DNA of 64,000 nt from Petaurus breviceps papuanus (GCA_028583685.1 JAMXIF010000058.1:15808983-15872982), one strand, 5' to 3'; counted from the stretch's first letter, positions 10,506-22,895 are shown. Numbers and translations are program-made. Notes: generated by a model from the sequence alone, not told the origin.

Positions 10506-11814
10506 CAATTCTTTTCTACCTCCCTAATTAACTCACCATCCCACTCACCACAGTAGCCCTTTCAAATCTTTTTAGCTTTTCTCAAAAATCCCATGGCTCC
10601 TCCTCAGCCTATCCCCTCAGCTGAGAATCTTACCTCTTACCTCGAAATATTTGAGCAGCTATACCTGGGAGTAGGGGAAGAAAAACAATACAGTTTGACT
10701 CTAACTCAACACCCATAACAATTATTAGAGAAGGAAGGAACCTTTCTAGATTATTCTAGTTAAATCCCCTGATTTTACAGTTAAGGAAGTTTAGTCAGAT
10801 GGACGAAATAACTTTCTACTAACTAGTACCCTGGACCCCTGACTCAGACAATTTGCTCTTTCCATGACTGAAGCTGTCCTATATTCTCTTTTCTCTGCTT
10901 CCCCCAAAGTTCTTCTAGAGTGAAAAGAACAGGGGAGTTAGCTAAAGAAGAAGCATATAGGTAAGCTTTGGGGGGAGGGAAGGGGACAGTTAACTGCCTG
11001 TGTGCATGACTGGTCACCAGGAAGCAGTTACACCTTCACTGACAATGATCTAGGGACAAACTGATTGGAGACACCTGTTCCCATGGACACTCTGTTAGCT
11101 GAGTTTTCAGCTTGGCCTGGGGACGCAGGCTCTACTAATAGAGCTTTTGTATCTACTAATAGCTTTTGTATCAGGAAGAAATAACACATAATCAAAGTGA
11201 ATTTTGCATAGATAATTACTTTGCAAAGGCCTATCATTAAACATGGAATGAAAACGGCCTCAGCAACCATGAGTTCTACCTGTTAGCTCTGCCATTATCA
11301 TCCCAGATTAAAATCCTTCACTTCTTTGTCACTCAGTTTCCCCATTTGAAAAGTGGAGAGGATCAGTCTGGGTTTCTTGAATGACAGGGTGAATTGTGGA
11401 TGAATCGGGTAATGAAGCAGCCCTTTGAACCCTCTAGCACCTCCTTCTGGTGAGAACTTGGTGGGACTGACCTTTAACGTGATGAAAGTTGTGGGTGGTT
11501 AATTGAGACAAAAACCAAACTTCACACTTTCTATAACATGAAGGCTTCCTTCCAATCTATGACCAGGAGGTCTAGTGATCACTCATAATATAAGCTCTGA
11601 AAGTAATTAGTCTTCTAAAGTTAGTAGGTTCTATGGCCCATTATCCTAGAAGGCCAGAGATAAGGAAAGGACTTTACTGAGTCTCTTGACTTAAGATAGG
11701 AATGGCATCCAGGAGCCCCATTGCTCCAGTCTGTCAAGTTTCCAGATCACAATGTCTCTTAAGCTAGTTAGAAGACCTGGTTAAAAATCATCATTGATAC
11801 TAACCTCTTTCTCC
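10506..11814. other. Mostly unique intergenic sequence
   Basis: A decayed reverse SINE is likely at 10715-10860 ('cccctgattttacagttaag') and a weak MIR-like stretch at 11280-11400. The rest is unique. The minus open frame 11028-11270 has no recognisable family. Confidence 0.5.
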
Positions 11815-12654
11815 TCCTTCAGTGACCTCAACTTCCAAATCCAATGATCTTTTTCTCAACTTTGCTTGACCTCTATGTAGCATCTGAAGCCATTAAATTA
11901 CTCGCATGCATACCTTCTCATCTGGATTTTCAAGACACTTCTCTCTTACTTCTCTTGCTATTAATCTGACCATTCCTTCTTAGCCTCCTTTGCTGGACTT
12001 TCATCAAGATCACACCACTAACTATGGAGGGACTCCCAAGGCTCTGGCCTTCACATCTTTTCTCTCTATGTTCTCTCATATGGTATTCTCATCAGCTCCC
12101 AAGAGTTCATTACCATTGATAATTCCTAGATCTATACCTCCTGTCCCTGCTTCTCTCCTGAGCTCTAGTTCCATTCTCACTAATTAATTGCCCATTGAAT
12201 ATTCCAAAATGGATATCCCATACTGAAATTTGCCATTTCCCAAAGAGAACTCATTATCTCTTCCACCAAACTCATCTCTCTTCCTAACCTTCTCATTACA
12301 GTTCATCCTTCCAGTTACCCAGATTCACAATCTTTGCATCTTCAAGTCATCACTTTCCCTTATTTTTATATTCAATCAGTTGCCAAGCCTTGTCAGTTAT
12401 ACCTCCACAGCCTCTCATATCTATCCCCTTCTATTTACCACAATAGTTCATGCCCTCATCACCTCTTTCCTGGAAATAACCTCCTTAATTGGTCTTCTTG
12501 CTTCCAGTCTTTAGACCTTTTCAATCTACCCTTCACATAGCTGTCAAAATGCTATTCCTAAAAGCCTGCATCTCACTATTATACTACCCAGCTCAATAAA
12601 CTTCTGTGGCTCTCAAACCCAAGATCAACATGTAAATTGACCTCTGTGGCATTT
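11815..12654 (+). repeat. L2 LINE ORF2 3' part
   Basis: Successive L2 RT stretches are visible: 'ccattccttcttagcctcct', 'atggagggactcccaaggct', 'ttcatgccctcatcacctct' and 'ggtcttcttgcttccagtct'. The frame is broken and several small gaps are present. Confidence 0.75.
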
Positions 12655-12940
12655 AAAGTATTTGAAGTCCTGTCATGTGTAAAAGGCACTAGAATTGTTC
12701 TGCTTAAATCCATAGAGCAGAATAAGAAACAAGAGGTGAAACTTTCACAAGGCAGATTTTGGTTCAGGATATAAAAAACAAAAAATAAAACAAAAATAAA
12801 AACTTCCTAACAATGAAATGGACTAGACTGAATGAGAAGGGAATTCCTCATTACTAGAAGTCTTCAGGTAGAGACTTGTCAGGGATCTCAAAGATAGAAT
12901 TCCTCATCAGATACAGATTAGAGGAGGTGTTCCAACTCTG
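12655..12940 (+). repeat. CR1/L3 LINE 3' part
   Basis: 'tatttgaagtcctgtcatgt', 'cagattttggttcaggatat' and 'cttcctaacaatgaaatgga' correspond to the end of CR1 ORF2 and the 3' UTR. An A-rich expansion sits at 12774-12800. Confidence 0.75.
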
Positions 12941-15424
12941 AGATAAGGCAAGGTAAATACTACTATGAGATGACAATTAGGTTCCCCACAGGCTCCCTGT
13001 GGGCAAATCACCCTTGAGATTATCCTCCTCTTCCAAGTTCCCCTTTGAAAAGTTTGACCAAGTAAATGTTCCCTTCCCAGAGTTATCAACATCCTCTGAT
13101 CACTACGAGGATGGACATTCAGCCCTTCATCTATATATAGCACTTGAAGACAGAATTAGTCCCTACCCTTGAGCAATGTCTTCAAAAGATCAGGTGGTGG
13201 TTCAGACTCAGAAGACAAAAACAAAGGCTCGAGATGAAGGTGTAAACAAACAGGTACATGCATTCACTAGCAGAACAGGTTGGAGAAAGGAAAAAAGGGA
13301 AGCTTGCCTGAAAAACCCAAGTCATGTTGGGAAAGATCCTGCTATGCTGACCCAAGTTGTCCCTCATGCTCCTGACTTCCACTATCTCAAACAGAGGCAA
13401 TTTAGGACCCAACATCCAACCATACACCCTAAAGTAGCTTCAGCCACAGACTCTCCCATATGAAGGTTTGGACTTGTTATGGTTAAAGTAGGAGACATGG
13501 GTTCTCCCCTCAACTCCATCTCTGAAGTGCTGCATGACGTTGGGATAGTCATCAAACTTCTTTACCACTGTTTTTCCTTTTATTCAAGGGGAGGACAGGG
13601 GAAATTACTGTCCTCTGAAGTAGCAAAGTACTGCCTGGATAGTACTACAAAGTACTAACATGCACATCCTTTCCAGTTCCTAGCTAGACGCAGCAGTCTT
13701 CACCCACAAATCCATCCCATCATGCTAGTTTCCCCACCCATAATGTTTGTGGTCGGGAGCACGTCTGTATTTAACCCAATCCAAATACAATATTTAAGTC
13801 TCCAGAAATAAAAGCACAACAAAGAAAGGGAAAATAATTTGTCACATTCTTTTTTTAAGTCTATTTATTTATACAGATGGTGATAATTAGTGAGATCGCC
13901 TGTTTCCACCTGTTGGGTTGTTTTTTCTTGTTCTGGATATGTTCTACCTATAGGAATGTATGCACAGGTTTGGGGATTGATGCAATAAGGGGTAACGCTC
14001 TCATCTGGCTTGGCTAAATCCTATTCGCCACCCTCTACTTTTTTGACAAAAGCCAAGGATTCATAACTCCAGCATGGCATGGATGATGCAATGCCACTGA
14101 AAGAGTGGATTAAAGGTCCCAGGGAGTGACACCCTCTTTGGTTTCCTCCAAGGTGAGGACCTGTGATGCCACTGGAAGCCCCAAAGTGCACCTTATATGG
14201 GGAGGCAGCTCTGTGATGGTCCCTGATTAAGAAAGGAGGTCCACACAAGTTATTGTTCAACACAACCATGTTTGTCATGCTTACAGTGAAATTGTGAGAT
14301 TTTCTCTTTGGTTTCCAAAATGCAGCACCAAAGCAACTCCTGAGAGACATGCATTAATGAAGTGTGGAAGGGCAGATAGCTGGATTGAGAACCCAGGGGT
14401 TTTGCCTCTGTAGCCTTTCACTTTTGTTCATGTCTGGCTCAGATTCACCTCCATGCTAAGTGAGGGAAGATGCTAGTAATGTCTAATCCTGCTGCAGGTG
14501 ATTTTCTGGAAGGGAGGGGTTTGAGGATCACCTTCTAGAGCTAGGAGTCAGAAAGAAAAGACAATTTTAGCCTGGTGGGGCACCGTGCTTGCCTTTATTA
14601 GCAGAGTCTAGGGGCACTGACTAAAGAGCTACCAACCTATGCTTAAGAGGAGGAGGTTCTAACCGTTACACAAGGAGACTGGAGGTGAGGCAGCCTCAGG
14701 CACCTTTACCACTGTGCCACTGAACTGCCCAGAGAGCAGAGAAACAAGTAACTGTGAAGGAGCAGGCCCATTGAGTTCGATGAGACCTCCCTAGAAGACA
14801 TTGATGGCCACAGAATATTGAAGGTTTTACTTCTGCTTTTCCTATCCATACGTACTCCCTATATGTATACTTCTCACTCTTGATCCCCCAAATACCCTCT
14901 CCACTCTGTATTTTTTGGTGGAGGATCATGCCTCAGGTTTCAATGGATGAGGGTAATGTTTTCTGTGACTTTTCTTATTAACTATTTCATTAAATGCTTT
15001 TACTTTGAGCTAATTGTGTCTTCTGCCTGATTACCAACACACACACACACTGGTAGTGGCTTATAAGCTATGGTTTTGAGTGGAAGTATAGGCATAGAAT
15101 ACTTTGAAGCCCTGGGCTAGTCATTCTAGGATCCCATGTAAAAGATGAAGGATGCCCCAATTGCTGTATCCTTGTCATTTGAATGGAAATTGGCTACTGC
15201 GGGACTGTTGTACTCGGTTGATGTGTTTTGGTGCAGTCAATATCTAAGTATAGTGAACAAGCAGGTAGAATAAAAGTGAACTACAGAATACTTCCAGGTA
15301 GTGGGGAGTGGCTCCCCTAGCCAAGATGGTTCTTCCCTTTTGTGTCTGGAATAACTAACCTCACACAAAATTGTAGACAGGCTCTGGGGTCCCTGCTGGT
15401 TAACTGCCTTAGTAACACATTTAA
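12941..15424. other. Unique intergenic sequence
   Basis: There is no clear repeat apart from a possible decayed MIR at 13480-13600 and a weak reverse SINE end near 14640-14730. 13860-14360 is complex sequence that could be a conserved noncoding element. The 95-109 codon frames here (13176-13463, 14021-14350) match no family I know. Confidence 0.45.
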
Positions 15425-15429
15425 GTTAA

Positions 15430-15600
15430 TTCTACAAGCATTTGTTTGATTAAATGAGATACTATTTGTAAAGCACTTAACCCAGTACCCAGCATGTAGT
15501 TGGGGCTATAGAAATACTTATCCCTTCCCCTTAAGCACCTACCTATAGGGGATAAATAACAGTCCCTGCCCTCAAGGAGCTTACATAATATTTGCCATTT
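15430..15600. repeat. MIR tail followed by L2 tip
   Basis: 'ttaaatgagatactatttgt' to 'ggggctatagaaatactta' is a MIR 3' end (+). 'agtccctgccctcaaggagc' is the reverse L2 3' UTR. Confidence 0.6.
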
Positions 15601-15719
15601 GAGATCAGTCCAAAATGAGCAGCCATAACTCAACACACATGACAGACATAGATCATACTAGAGATGGACGGGTTGTTCTTATCTTGCCCATTGTTTCCCT
15701 CTTTCTCTCCAGAGGGATT

Positions 15720-16020
15720 AGTTTTACTTTATACAACTCTAGAGGGCAGAACTAACACAAATGGACGGAAATTACAGGGAGGCAGATTTCGACTCAGTAT
15801 AAGAATGAACTTCTTAGTTGCTGTCCAACAACAGAAAGAGCTGCCTCCAGAGGCAGTAAGTTGTCCCTGGACATGCTCAAGCAAGGGCTGTGCTGGCTCT
15901 CTGAAGATGTGGCTAGAAGGAATTTATACATAGGTGTGTGGGGGTGGGGGTGAGGGAGAGAGAGACAGGGGAGGGACTAGATTAATTCTAAAGTCCCTTC
16001 AAAGCTCTTTTCTCCTGGAT
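15720..16020 (+). repeat. CR1/L3 LINE 3' end
   Basis: 'ctctagagggcagaactaac', 'cagatttcgactcagtataa' and 'ctgcctccagaggcagtaag' are the CR1 3' UTR and C-terminal landmarks. Confidence 0.75.
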
Positions 16021-16821
16021 AGACTTCCTATCATTCCTTCCCACCCCTAAGTACCCGACTATCTCCCCCTTCCCAAGGCGTTATGTAGTTGTGCAGTCAG
16101 GTTTAATTTTAGTCACTGCTCTCTTCTGCTCCAGCCCTGGCATCTGCTGTTGCTTCCTCCCTGCCCTCCCCCTTTTAACCTCTGACCTCCTCTCCCACTT
16201 CCTCCAAACCCTAGCTCCTCTCACTTTCCTCTGCCTGATGACTAGACACGCATAGATAGCATGGGGCTCATTTCCTTCAACCTAGGCTAAAAAAAGTCCA
16301 GACAGCAAAGGTCAAATTCCCCTAGGGGACGGATGAAATTCTGCAGAGAATTTAAAAGGGCCTCTCTCCCAGGGAGCCAGTTATGGGGGTCTGTCTCAGA
16401 ATAGCTCCCACTGACCTGGTCTGATCCTCCTCCCTAATGCCCTGGAATTAATTCCTGGCATTAATGTCGCTCCTTTGGATTAGAGCAGGCTTTTTTCAAA
16501 CTATATTCCCTGGAACCCCAGGATCCTGTGCAAGCTTGATAGGGTTCCATTGGATATTTATAAGTGGAGCTGGGTTTTAATAACCTCTGAGTCATTCCAA
16601 AGTGTTGCATTTATTCCCAAGGACACTGTCCAAAAGTGAATGGTGAAGGCATTGTCACCTATAAACAGAAAATGTGTTATATTTGTTTTAGCATGAACCA
16701 GCTAAGAAACAATATAAAAAACAAAGAGAGAAATGGTCTTATAATTTCTGCATTTACTTTCTCTAATACAGAACTTGCTTATTTTCCCATCCAGCACTTC
16801 TACATGCTTGTAGGGAATTAG
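16021..16821. other. Unique sequence, candidate conserved noncoding element
   Basis: It is repeat-free and complex. It contains a 27-bp near-palindrome (16436-16462) centred on GGAATTAATTCC, a homeodomain-type double TAAT core. Function is inferred from composition only. Confidence 0.4.
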
Positions 16822-17083
16822 AGGCACTGTGGAATCATGGAAAGAGCACTGAACTTAGAGTGAGGAGAGTCCTGGGTTCAACAACCCCTATTAGCTATGT
16901 GGTCATGGACATCTCATTTAACAACTCTTAGCCTCAGTTTCCTTATTTGCAAAATGGGAATGGTAATAGCACCCACCTCTCATAGGGTTTTTATGAAGAT
17001 TGTATGTGATAATATATATATTCATATAAAGTGCTTTGAAAACTTTAAAGCACTGTATAAATATTGACAAATATTATTATTTT
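16822..17083 (+). repeat. MIR-family SINE
   Basis: A full-length diverged copy with 'catggaaagagcactgaact', 'gcctcagtttccttatttgc' and the tail 'taaagcactgtataaatatt'. Confidence 0.85.
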
Positions 17084-17087
17084 AATT

Positions 17088-17378
17088 AGGTGGTGCAAAG
17101 GATAGAGTACTGGGCCTGGAGTCAGGAAGACCTGAATTCAAATCCAGCCTCAGATACTTACTAGCTTGATGACCTTGGGCAAGTCACTTAACCTCTATTT
17201 GTGACCCTGGGCAGGTCACTTAACCTCTATTTGCCTCAGTTTCCTCAACTATAAAATGGAGATAATAATTGCACCTTCTTTAAAGGTATCATATGAGACA
17301 ATATTTGTGAAGCACTTAGCACAATGCCTGTCATGTAGTAAGCACTACGTAAATGCTAGCAATTGTTGTTATTATCAT
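17088..17378 (+). repeat. MIR-family SINE with internal tandem duplication
   Basis: A full-length copy directly follows the previous one. The core 'gtcacttaacctctatttg' and its upstream part occur twice in a row (about 17170-17201 and 17202-17233), a ~32-bp duplication within the element. Confidence 0.85.
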
Positions 17379-17439
17379 AATAATTTTTCAGATCCCCCTC
17401 CTTAGTATGGATCACACAGGATACAATTATGGCTTAATA

Positions 17440-17710
17440 CAGACGTGCCAAATGCATGGGCCTCAGACCTCGTGAAGCCGACAACACTCTTGATTCATTC
17501 CCAATCCAATCAAAAGGTAATTGGGAAATACTTAACAAATAAATTCAAAATACAATAAAACATAGATAATATCACATTTAGAAACTAAGTCAATAAATAA
17601 TTTTATTATATAATTTGACTATAAATCATTTTTAAACTAAATTAAACCACCACCTGGGATCCTTCTGTATGGATCCATTGCCCTGTTTCTACCTGAATGT
17701 GACACCCCTG
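17440..17710. repeat. Non-autonomous hAT-type DNA transposon fossil
   Basis: The left end 'cagacgtgccaaatgcatgg' and the right end 'gaatgtgacacccctg' form imperfect terminal inverted repeats of the CAGGGGTGTC type. The interior is AT-rich and has no coding content. A clean 8-bp target duplication is not visible, which fits great age. Confidence 0.6.
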
Positions 17711-17789
17711 TTGTAGTAGCCCGAAGACCGGGATTCTATAACCAGCTCTCCTTGGCCTTCTTCTCCATGAGTCTCAACTTTCTCATCTG

Positions 17790-18680
17790 AAACAACTTAT
17801 TAAGTACTTATTCTATGCTCAGTGATCATGATAATGATAATAGCCAGCATTATACAGCACATTAAGTTTTACATAGTACTTTATAATTATTATCTCATTT
17901 GATCTTTATAACCCCATCCCCACCCCAGGAGGGAGGTGCTATTATTATCCCCATTTTTTTAGATGAGAAAACTGAGGCAAAAAGAAGTTAAGTGACTTGC
18001 CCAGGGTCACGTAGTTTACTGGTGAATATCTGGGGATAGATTTGAACTCAAGTCTTCCTGACTTCAGGTCCAGGGATCTATCTACTGTGCTACCTTGCTA
18101 GTAAAAATAGTCCCTGCTCTTCAGGAGTTTACATTCTAGTGGGGGTAGACATGTATATAAATAGGTACACATAAGATATATAGAATAGATGGAAGGGAAA
18201 GCATTAACAGGTAGGAGACCAGGAAAGGTCTCCTGTAAAAGGTGTGGGCTGAGCCTTGAAGCAAGTCAAGGGGCATTAAGAAGCAGAGGTGAGGAAAGAG
18301 AAAAGAAGGCCAGTCCATACAAAGGTGGGGAGGTGAGAAATGAAGCAGAGTTTGAGGAACAGCCAGTAGGACCATAGAAAATGATAGAAAGTAACCAGGT
18401 TTGGGCAGGTTTTAAAGATTAGAAGAGTTTCTATTTGATCCTAGAAGTAAAAGGAAGTCATTGGTATTTACTGGGGGAGAGGGGGAGTGACAGGGTCAGA
18501 GCTAGACTTTCAGAATGTCACTCAGTCAACCTTGAGGAGGATGGACTGGAGTGGGGAGAGAGTTGACCAATTGGGAGTCTAGGGCACTGGCCAGATGAGA
18601 GGGGATGAGGGCCTGAACTAGGCTGAGTGGAGAGAAGGGGGAATAGGTGAGAGATGTTCTGGAGACTTGTACAAGTGCTT
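17790..18680 (-). repeat. L2 LINE 3' part, split by a MIR
   Basis: The reverse L2 3' UTR and ORF2 end: 'acttattaagtacttattct', then after the nested MIR 'agtccctgctcttcaggagt', 'tttgatcctagaagtaaaag', 'gaggatggactggagtgggg'. Confidence 0.75.
17822..18103 (-). repeat. MIR-family SINE nested in L2
   Basis: A complete reverse copy: 'ttattatctcatttgatctt', 'gatgagaaaactgaggcaaa' and 'ctatctactgtgctacct'. Confidence 0.85.
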
Positions 18681-18839
18681 CAAGATGTGTGCCAGGCATT
18701 GAACTGATACCTATAAAATTTTTAAAAGACCTAGAAGGAAGAAGCCCAGAGTTTGGAAGACCTCCTGTCCTGGAAGCATGGAAGGACACAGACATGGATT
18801 CCAGAGGATGAGAAGGCATGGCCCTGGTGCTCTCTGCAT

Positions 18840-18985
18840 TGTTGGGGACAGTGCCCATATCAGTAAAATCCTGGCTCTGTACTCCTCTACTTCCCAGGGC
18901 CTGATGAAGACCAAACAAGATAACGTATGGAAAGTAAACCCTCAAGCCCCAGATAGATGTCAGTAATCCTTTATTATTGCCTACA
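18840..18985 (+). repeat. MIR 3' end
   Basis: 'atgaagaccaaacaagataa' to 'tgtcagtaatcctttattat' is a decayed MIR tail. Confidence 0.5.
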
Positions 18986-19515
18986 AACTGGTATTTGTAT
19001 TGCTTACAAACTTCAGTTTTCTTTCTTACCACGTCTCTTATATTTGATCTAAAGTTTCACAAAAGCCAAAATACAGGTTTTGTTTCAGGCAAAGATGGGG
19101 CCGATGTGCCCAAGTTAAAGAACTGGTTTCTCTGACAAAAGTGACAACAAAACCACTGATCATTTCCTTTTTGTTGTTGTTTTTTAAAATAAAGTTTTAT
19201 TTTATGTCATTTTCACATCACCTGTTCTTTCCCAATGTTCCTTTTTTCTTGCCTCTCAGAACCTTCCCTCATAACTGCAACAGCACCCTATCCTAAGAGG
19301 GCTGTCTTCCTGACAGAGGTTAATTGCCTGTTTGGTGAGCCTGCTTCTCAGTGTCAGCTAAGGAAGAATGGAGGGAACTGCTCTACTATTCAGCATATCC
19401 AGGCATTTTATGCTACTCTACTTGCTGCTTAGTGGAGAAAAGGCTTTTTGGTTGGTTGCATGATCATTTCCAATGTCAGTTAGAAAGAGGTATGTTGGCA
19501 AAAATACCTTTCCTG
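18986..19515. other. Unique sequence, nothing recognised
   Basis: Contains a T-rich tract near 19170-19200. No supported gene. Confidence 0.45.
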
Positions 19516-19519
19516 AATC

Positions 19520-19695
19520 ATACAGCAGAACTTAGAACTGGAAGGAACCTTAGAGATCACTTAGTCTAACCCCCTCATTTTATAGATGAGGAAACTGAGG
19601 AAGAGAAGTGAAGAGACTTGCCGAAATTCATAGGGTAGTAAATAATAGTGCCAGGATTCAGACCCAGATCCTCACCCTAAATCCAGCCTCCTTCT
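19520..19695 (-). repeat. MIR-related SINE
   Basis: 'cttagaactggaaggaacct' and 'atagatgaggaaactgagga' mark the 'gagctggaag' type in reverse. Confidence 0.8.
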
Positions 19696-19699
19696 GTGA

Positions 19700-20764
19700 C
19701 TTGACATTGAGAGGCCACAGATTAGCATCTTCCAGCTGGAGCCCATTCAAATGGGCTCTGGAAAGCCAATTGTTAAATTTTCAGTGTGAGCATTTACATC
19801 TCAGAGATCAGTGATCACTGAAAACCAGGCCTTGATTTATTGCTTTGTTGATTGTCTAGATTTTAAAAAGTGATGAATAAAATGTTAATAATCCATATTA
19901 AATTTAAAATATGTCAAACTTGCATTTTGCGGGGGAAGAACCAATTGTCAAATAATGACTACTACACACTTGTTGGAATGTCTTATTTTTTCCTTTCTCT
20001 TAGCTCCTTTAAGATTTAAGGAGACTTCCATGTTGGATTTCCATGCCTGACTAAAAAAGATAAGTTGTAGAGGCCTCTGTTAACCCACCTCTTCTTACCT
20101 GTTGACATCTCTGAGGCAGAGTCATTTGAAAGGTTAAGAATATTTGGGTCCAACTTGATAGTCAGTGTGAGGCAGTATCATGTCCTTAGAACCTAGATTG
20201 GTTCTGTGATTCCTTACAGATACTTTTATAACATTAAACACCACCCCCAAACACTACCTATTCCTTGGCTCACAGCCAGGAGGATGCTGGTAAATATTTA
20301 ACAACGAGCTCTCTGAGGGAGTGGGGAATTGGACCCAAGATACATTTTAAAGCCTAATTTCTGTTACAAACACTTTCTTCATCACTTTCTTACATCTAGG
20401 CAATCAACTAGACAAAAAATCAAGCCCTAATTTGTAGTGTCTGCCAATTTCCCAGGTGTAAATGATCACACTGAAAATTTAACAATTTGCTCTTGCAAGT
20501 CCATTGGAGTTTCTCCAACACATTCCTGCCACAGCCCACATGCCCTCGATAAAATGACCTTTTCTTCTTTACATCTGCCTAATTGCTCACTCACATATTC
20601 CCCCACTCTAGGAGGTCCTCTGACATCCCCTATCCCTCAACCCTTTACTATTCCTTCACCTGGTCTCATTGGTCCCAGTCAACACTTCTTCAGGTCCATT
20701 CCCCATAGAAGCATTTGCAGTCAATCATTCCTGCAAGCATGCAGTTCTCAGCCAATTATCCTGT
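19700..20764. other. Unique intergenic sequence
   Basis: No recognised repeat. The plus frame 20437-20766 (109 codons, Ser/Pro/His-rich) looks like chance. 20700-20764 contains CCAATTA-type words but nothing diagnostic. Confidence 0.4.
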
Positions 20765-20888
20765 AGCTCTAGAGCTGGGAGGGACCTTGGAGGTCATCTA
20801 GTTCCACCCCTTCATTTTACAGATGGAGAAGAGAGTCCATGGAAGGGGAGAAACAAGAAAGACTAATTCCCTTGCTCAAGGTTACTAG
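20765..20888 (-). repeat. MIR-related SINE
   Basis: 'ctagagctgggagggacctt' and 'cttcattttacagatggaga' identify the same family as 19520. Confidence 0.75.
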
Positions 20889-20889
20889 A

Positions 20890-21225
20890 TCAATTTAGCA
20901 ATCAACAAGCATTTATCAAGTTCCTACTATGTTCTAGGCACCAAGAAAAAAAATAGTCTCTCCCTTCAAGGAGTTTCCTTGTGTCAAGGGAGATAGCATC
21001 TGTATGCATAAGTAAATGAAATAAAAATACAAGAGGCGATAGCAGGTGGGGCCTGGGAGGTCAGATGATCCCACAGCTGAACTCTGAATGAAACTAAGGA
21101 GTCTAAGGAGAGTGAGGAGTCAGTAAATTCCCGACAGAGGAAACAGTTTGTGCAAAGGGATGGAATGGTGATGGAATGGTATGTGTGAGAAACAGCAAAT
21201 ATGCCAGTTTGGCTAAAAGATACAC
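20890..21225 (-). repeat. L2 LINE 3' UTR
   Basis: 'atcaacaagcatttatcaag', 'tctcccttcaaggagtttcc' and 'tatgccagtttggctaaaag' are in L2 reverse order. Confidence 0.75.
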
Positions 21226-21619
21226 ACATAGAGGGGAATACAGTTATCCCTTCCACATCACAGAGGTTACAGATGCAGCTATCCTGTGATCTAGAAAATC
21301 TATCTTAAAATTTTTTGATCTTCCCTTCATACCAGAGAAAAAGTCTGAATTATTATGGTATTAAAAGATAAAATGTGTTGATATTATACAATACTATACA
21401 TATATTTTATGCATTTCTGAGTTTCTAAACTTTTTCTGTCATCTCCTGGACTTTGTGTGTCATCTGCAGCTTCTGCAAAACTCCCCCAAAATTCCCATTT
21501 AATTTCTTTGCCAATCCACAACATATCAAAACTGTGATGGGGAAAGTCACAATATGGAAGATAACTGTAATGTGTGCCCACGTGTAATAAGGGGGAGAGC
21601 CAAGATTTATATCCACGTC

Positions 21620-22460
21620 CTATAAGCCTAAACCCAGACCTTTCTCCAATACATGATGTTTCTCAGTTGCATTTCATACATGTCTCATTGGTGTTCCCAG
21701 TGGGATCACATCTTAACAATTTCATTTGTGAAATAATATTGCACTCTTCCCCAGGACTAGGCACCCCTTTCCCTTCCTATCATCTGCCTTAATCTCTTAC
21801 TTGAGCTCCAAGTCCATAGTTCCAACTGGCTGTTGTATGTCCCACTGGACTAAGGGTTCTTAATATTTTTAGTGTCATGGACCCCTTTGGAAGTCCGTTG
21901 AATCATATGGACCTCTTCTCAGAGTAATATTTGTAGATATATAAAATAAAATATGTAATACTACAAAGAGATCTGAGAATCTGTTATAAATCCAGAGTAT
22001 ATTAATACTTACAAATGCTTATTATATATCTATATTATATTAAAATAGTTGCCTAAATATCTAAAAAATAGTTGATGGATTTCAGGTTAAGCACCCCTGC
22101 ACTACAGCCTTAAACCCAACATATCTCAAACTGAATTTCCTATTTTTCCCTACAAACCTGCCCCTCCTCCCAAACATATGATTTCTGTGGAGAGTAGGAC
22201 CACCCTCCCATTCATCCAAAGATGACTCTCTCCAATCATTCTCTTCTTTATTTCCCAAAGAGAATCAACTGGACAGTTCTGTCTAGTCTATTGCCATATT
22301 TTTTATGACTATCCCTTCCTCTGCACTCACAAGGCCACCACTCTAGTTCAGGCTTTCATTACTTCTCCCTTGGATCACTGTCATAGCCTCCTAATACTCT
22401 CATCTCCAGTTTTCCTAGGCTACAATCGGCTCCTCTGTTCCCTCCTGCCTTCTCTTCCAA
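21620..22460 (+). repeat. L2 LINE ORF2 part, split by a DNA transposon
   Basis: L2 sequence up to 'tgtcccactggac' resumes after 22100 with 'cttaaacccaacatatctca', 'actctagttcaggctttcat' and 'cactgtcatagcctcctaat'. Confidence 0.7.
21852..22099. repeat. Non-autonomous DNA transposon (hAT-like), copy 1
   Basis: The left 'agggttcttaatatttttag' and right 'caggttaagcacccctg' are imperfect terminal inverted repeats around an AT-rich interior with 'gtcatggacccctttggaag'. The flanks CACTGGAC and CACTACAG agree at 5 of 8 positions, consistent with a decayed 8-bp target duplication inside L2. Confidence 0.65.
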
Positions 22461-22649
22461 TAGTTAGAGATGAGTTGGGAGCCTGTTGTAGGGACAAGGA
22501 TGAGAGAAAGCTCAACAAAAGGGGCAAAGCAAAATGGGAAGAATCTAGCAAAGGGATCAGCATGAAATAAAACTGGAAATTTGGGTTGGATTCTGATAGG
22601 GGAGGGTCTTGAATATTGGTACAAGAGCTTCGAATTTATTTATTATTGA

Positions 22650-22895
22650 ATAATAATAATAATAGCTAGCATTTAGCTAGCACTTTTAAGATTTGCAAAG
22701 AGTTTTACAAATCCTCATTTGATCCTCGCAATAACCTTGGAGGGTAGGTGCTATTATTATCCCCATTTTACAGATGAAGAAATTGAGGCAGGCAGAGGTT
22801 AAGCAACTTTGCCTGAATCACACAGCTAGTAAGTGTCTGAGACCAGATTGGAATTCAGAGTGGCTCTTCATATTCCCACAGTGCTCTCTCCTTTG
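22650..22895 (-). repeat. MIR-family SINE
   Basis: A complete reverse copy: 'taatagctagcatttagcta', 'gaagaaattgaggcaggcag', 'cacagctagtaagtgtctga'. Confidence 0.85.

Noticed and set aside
13176-13463. 95-codon plus frame with Lys-rich start
   Set aside because: It overlaps an 81-codon minus frame, has no family resemblance and no splice or promoter context.
18526-19032. 168-codon minus frame, the longest in the window
   Set aside because: Its C-terminal third (SPLSLVQALIPSHLASALDS) is reverse L2 RT sequence and the rest is decayed SINE and unique sequence. No gene-like start, splice signal or family match.
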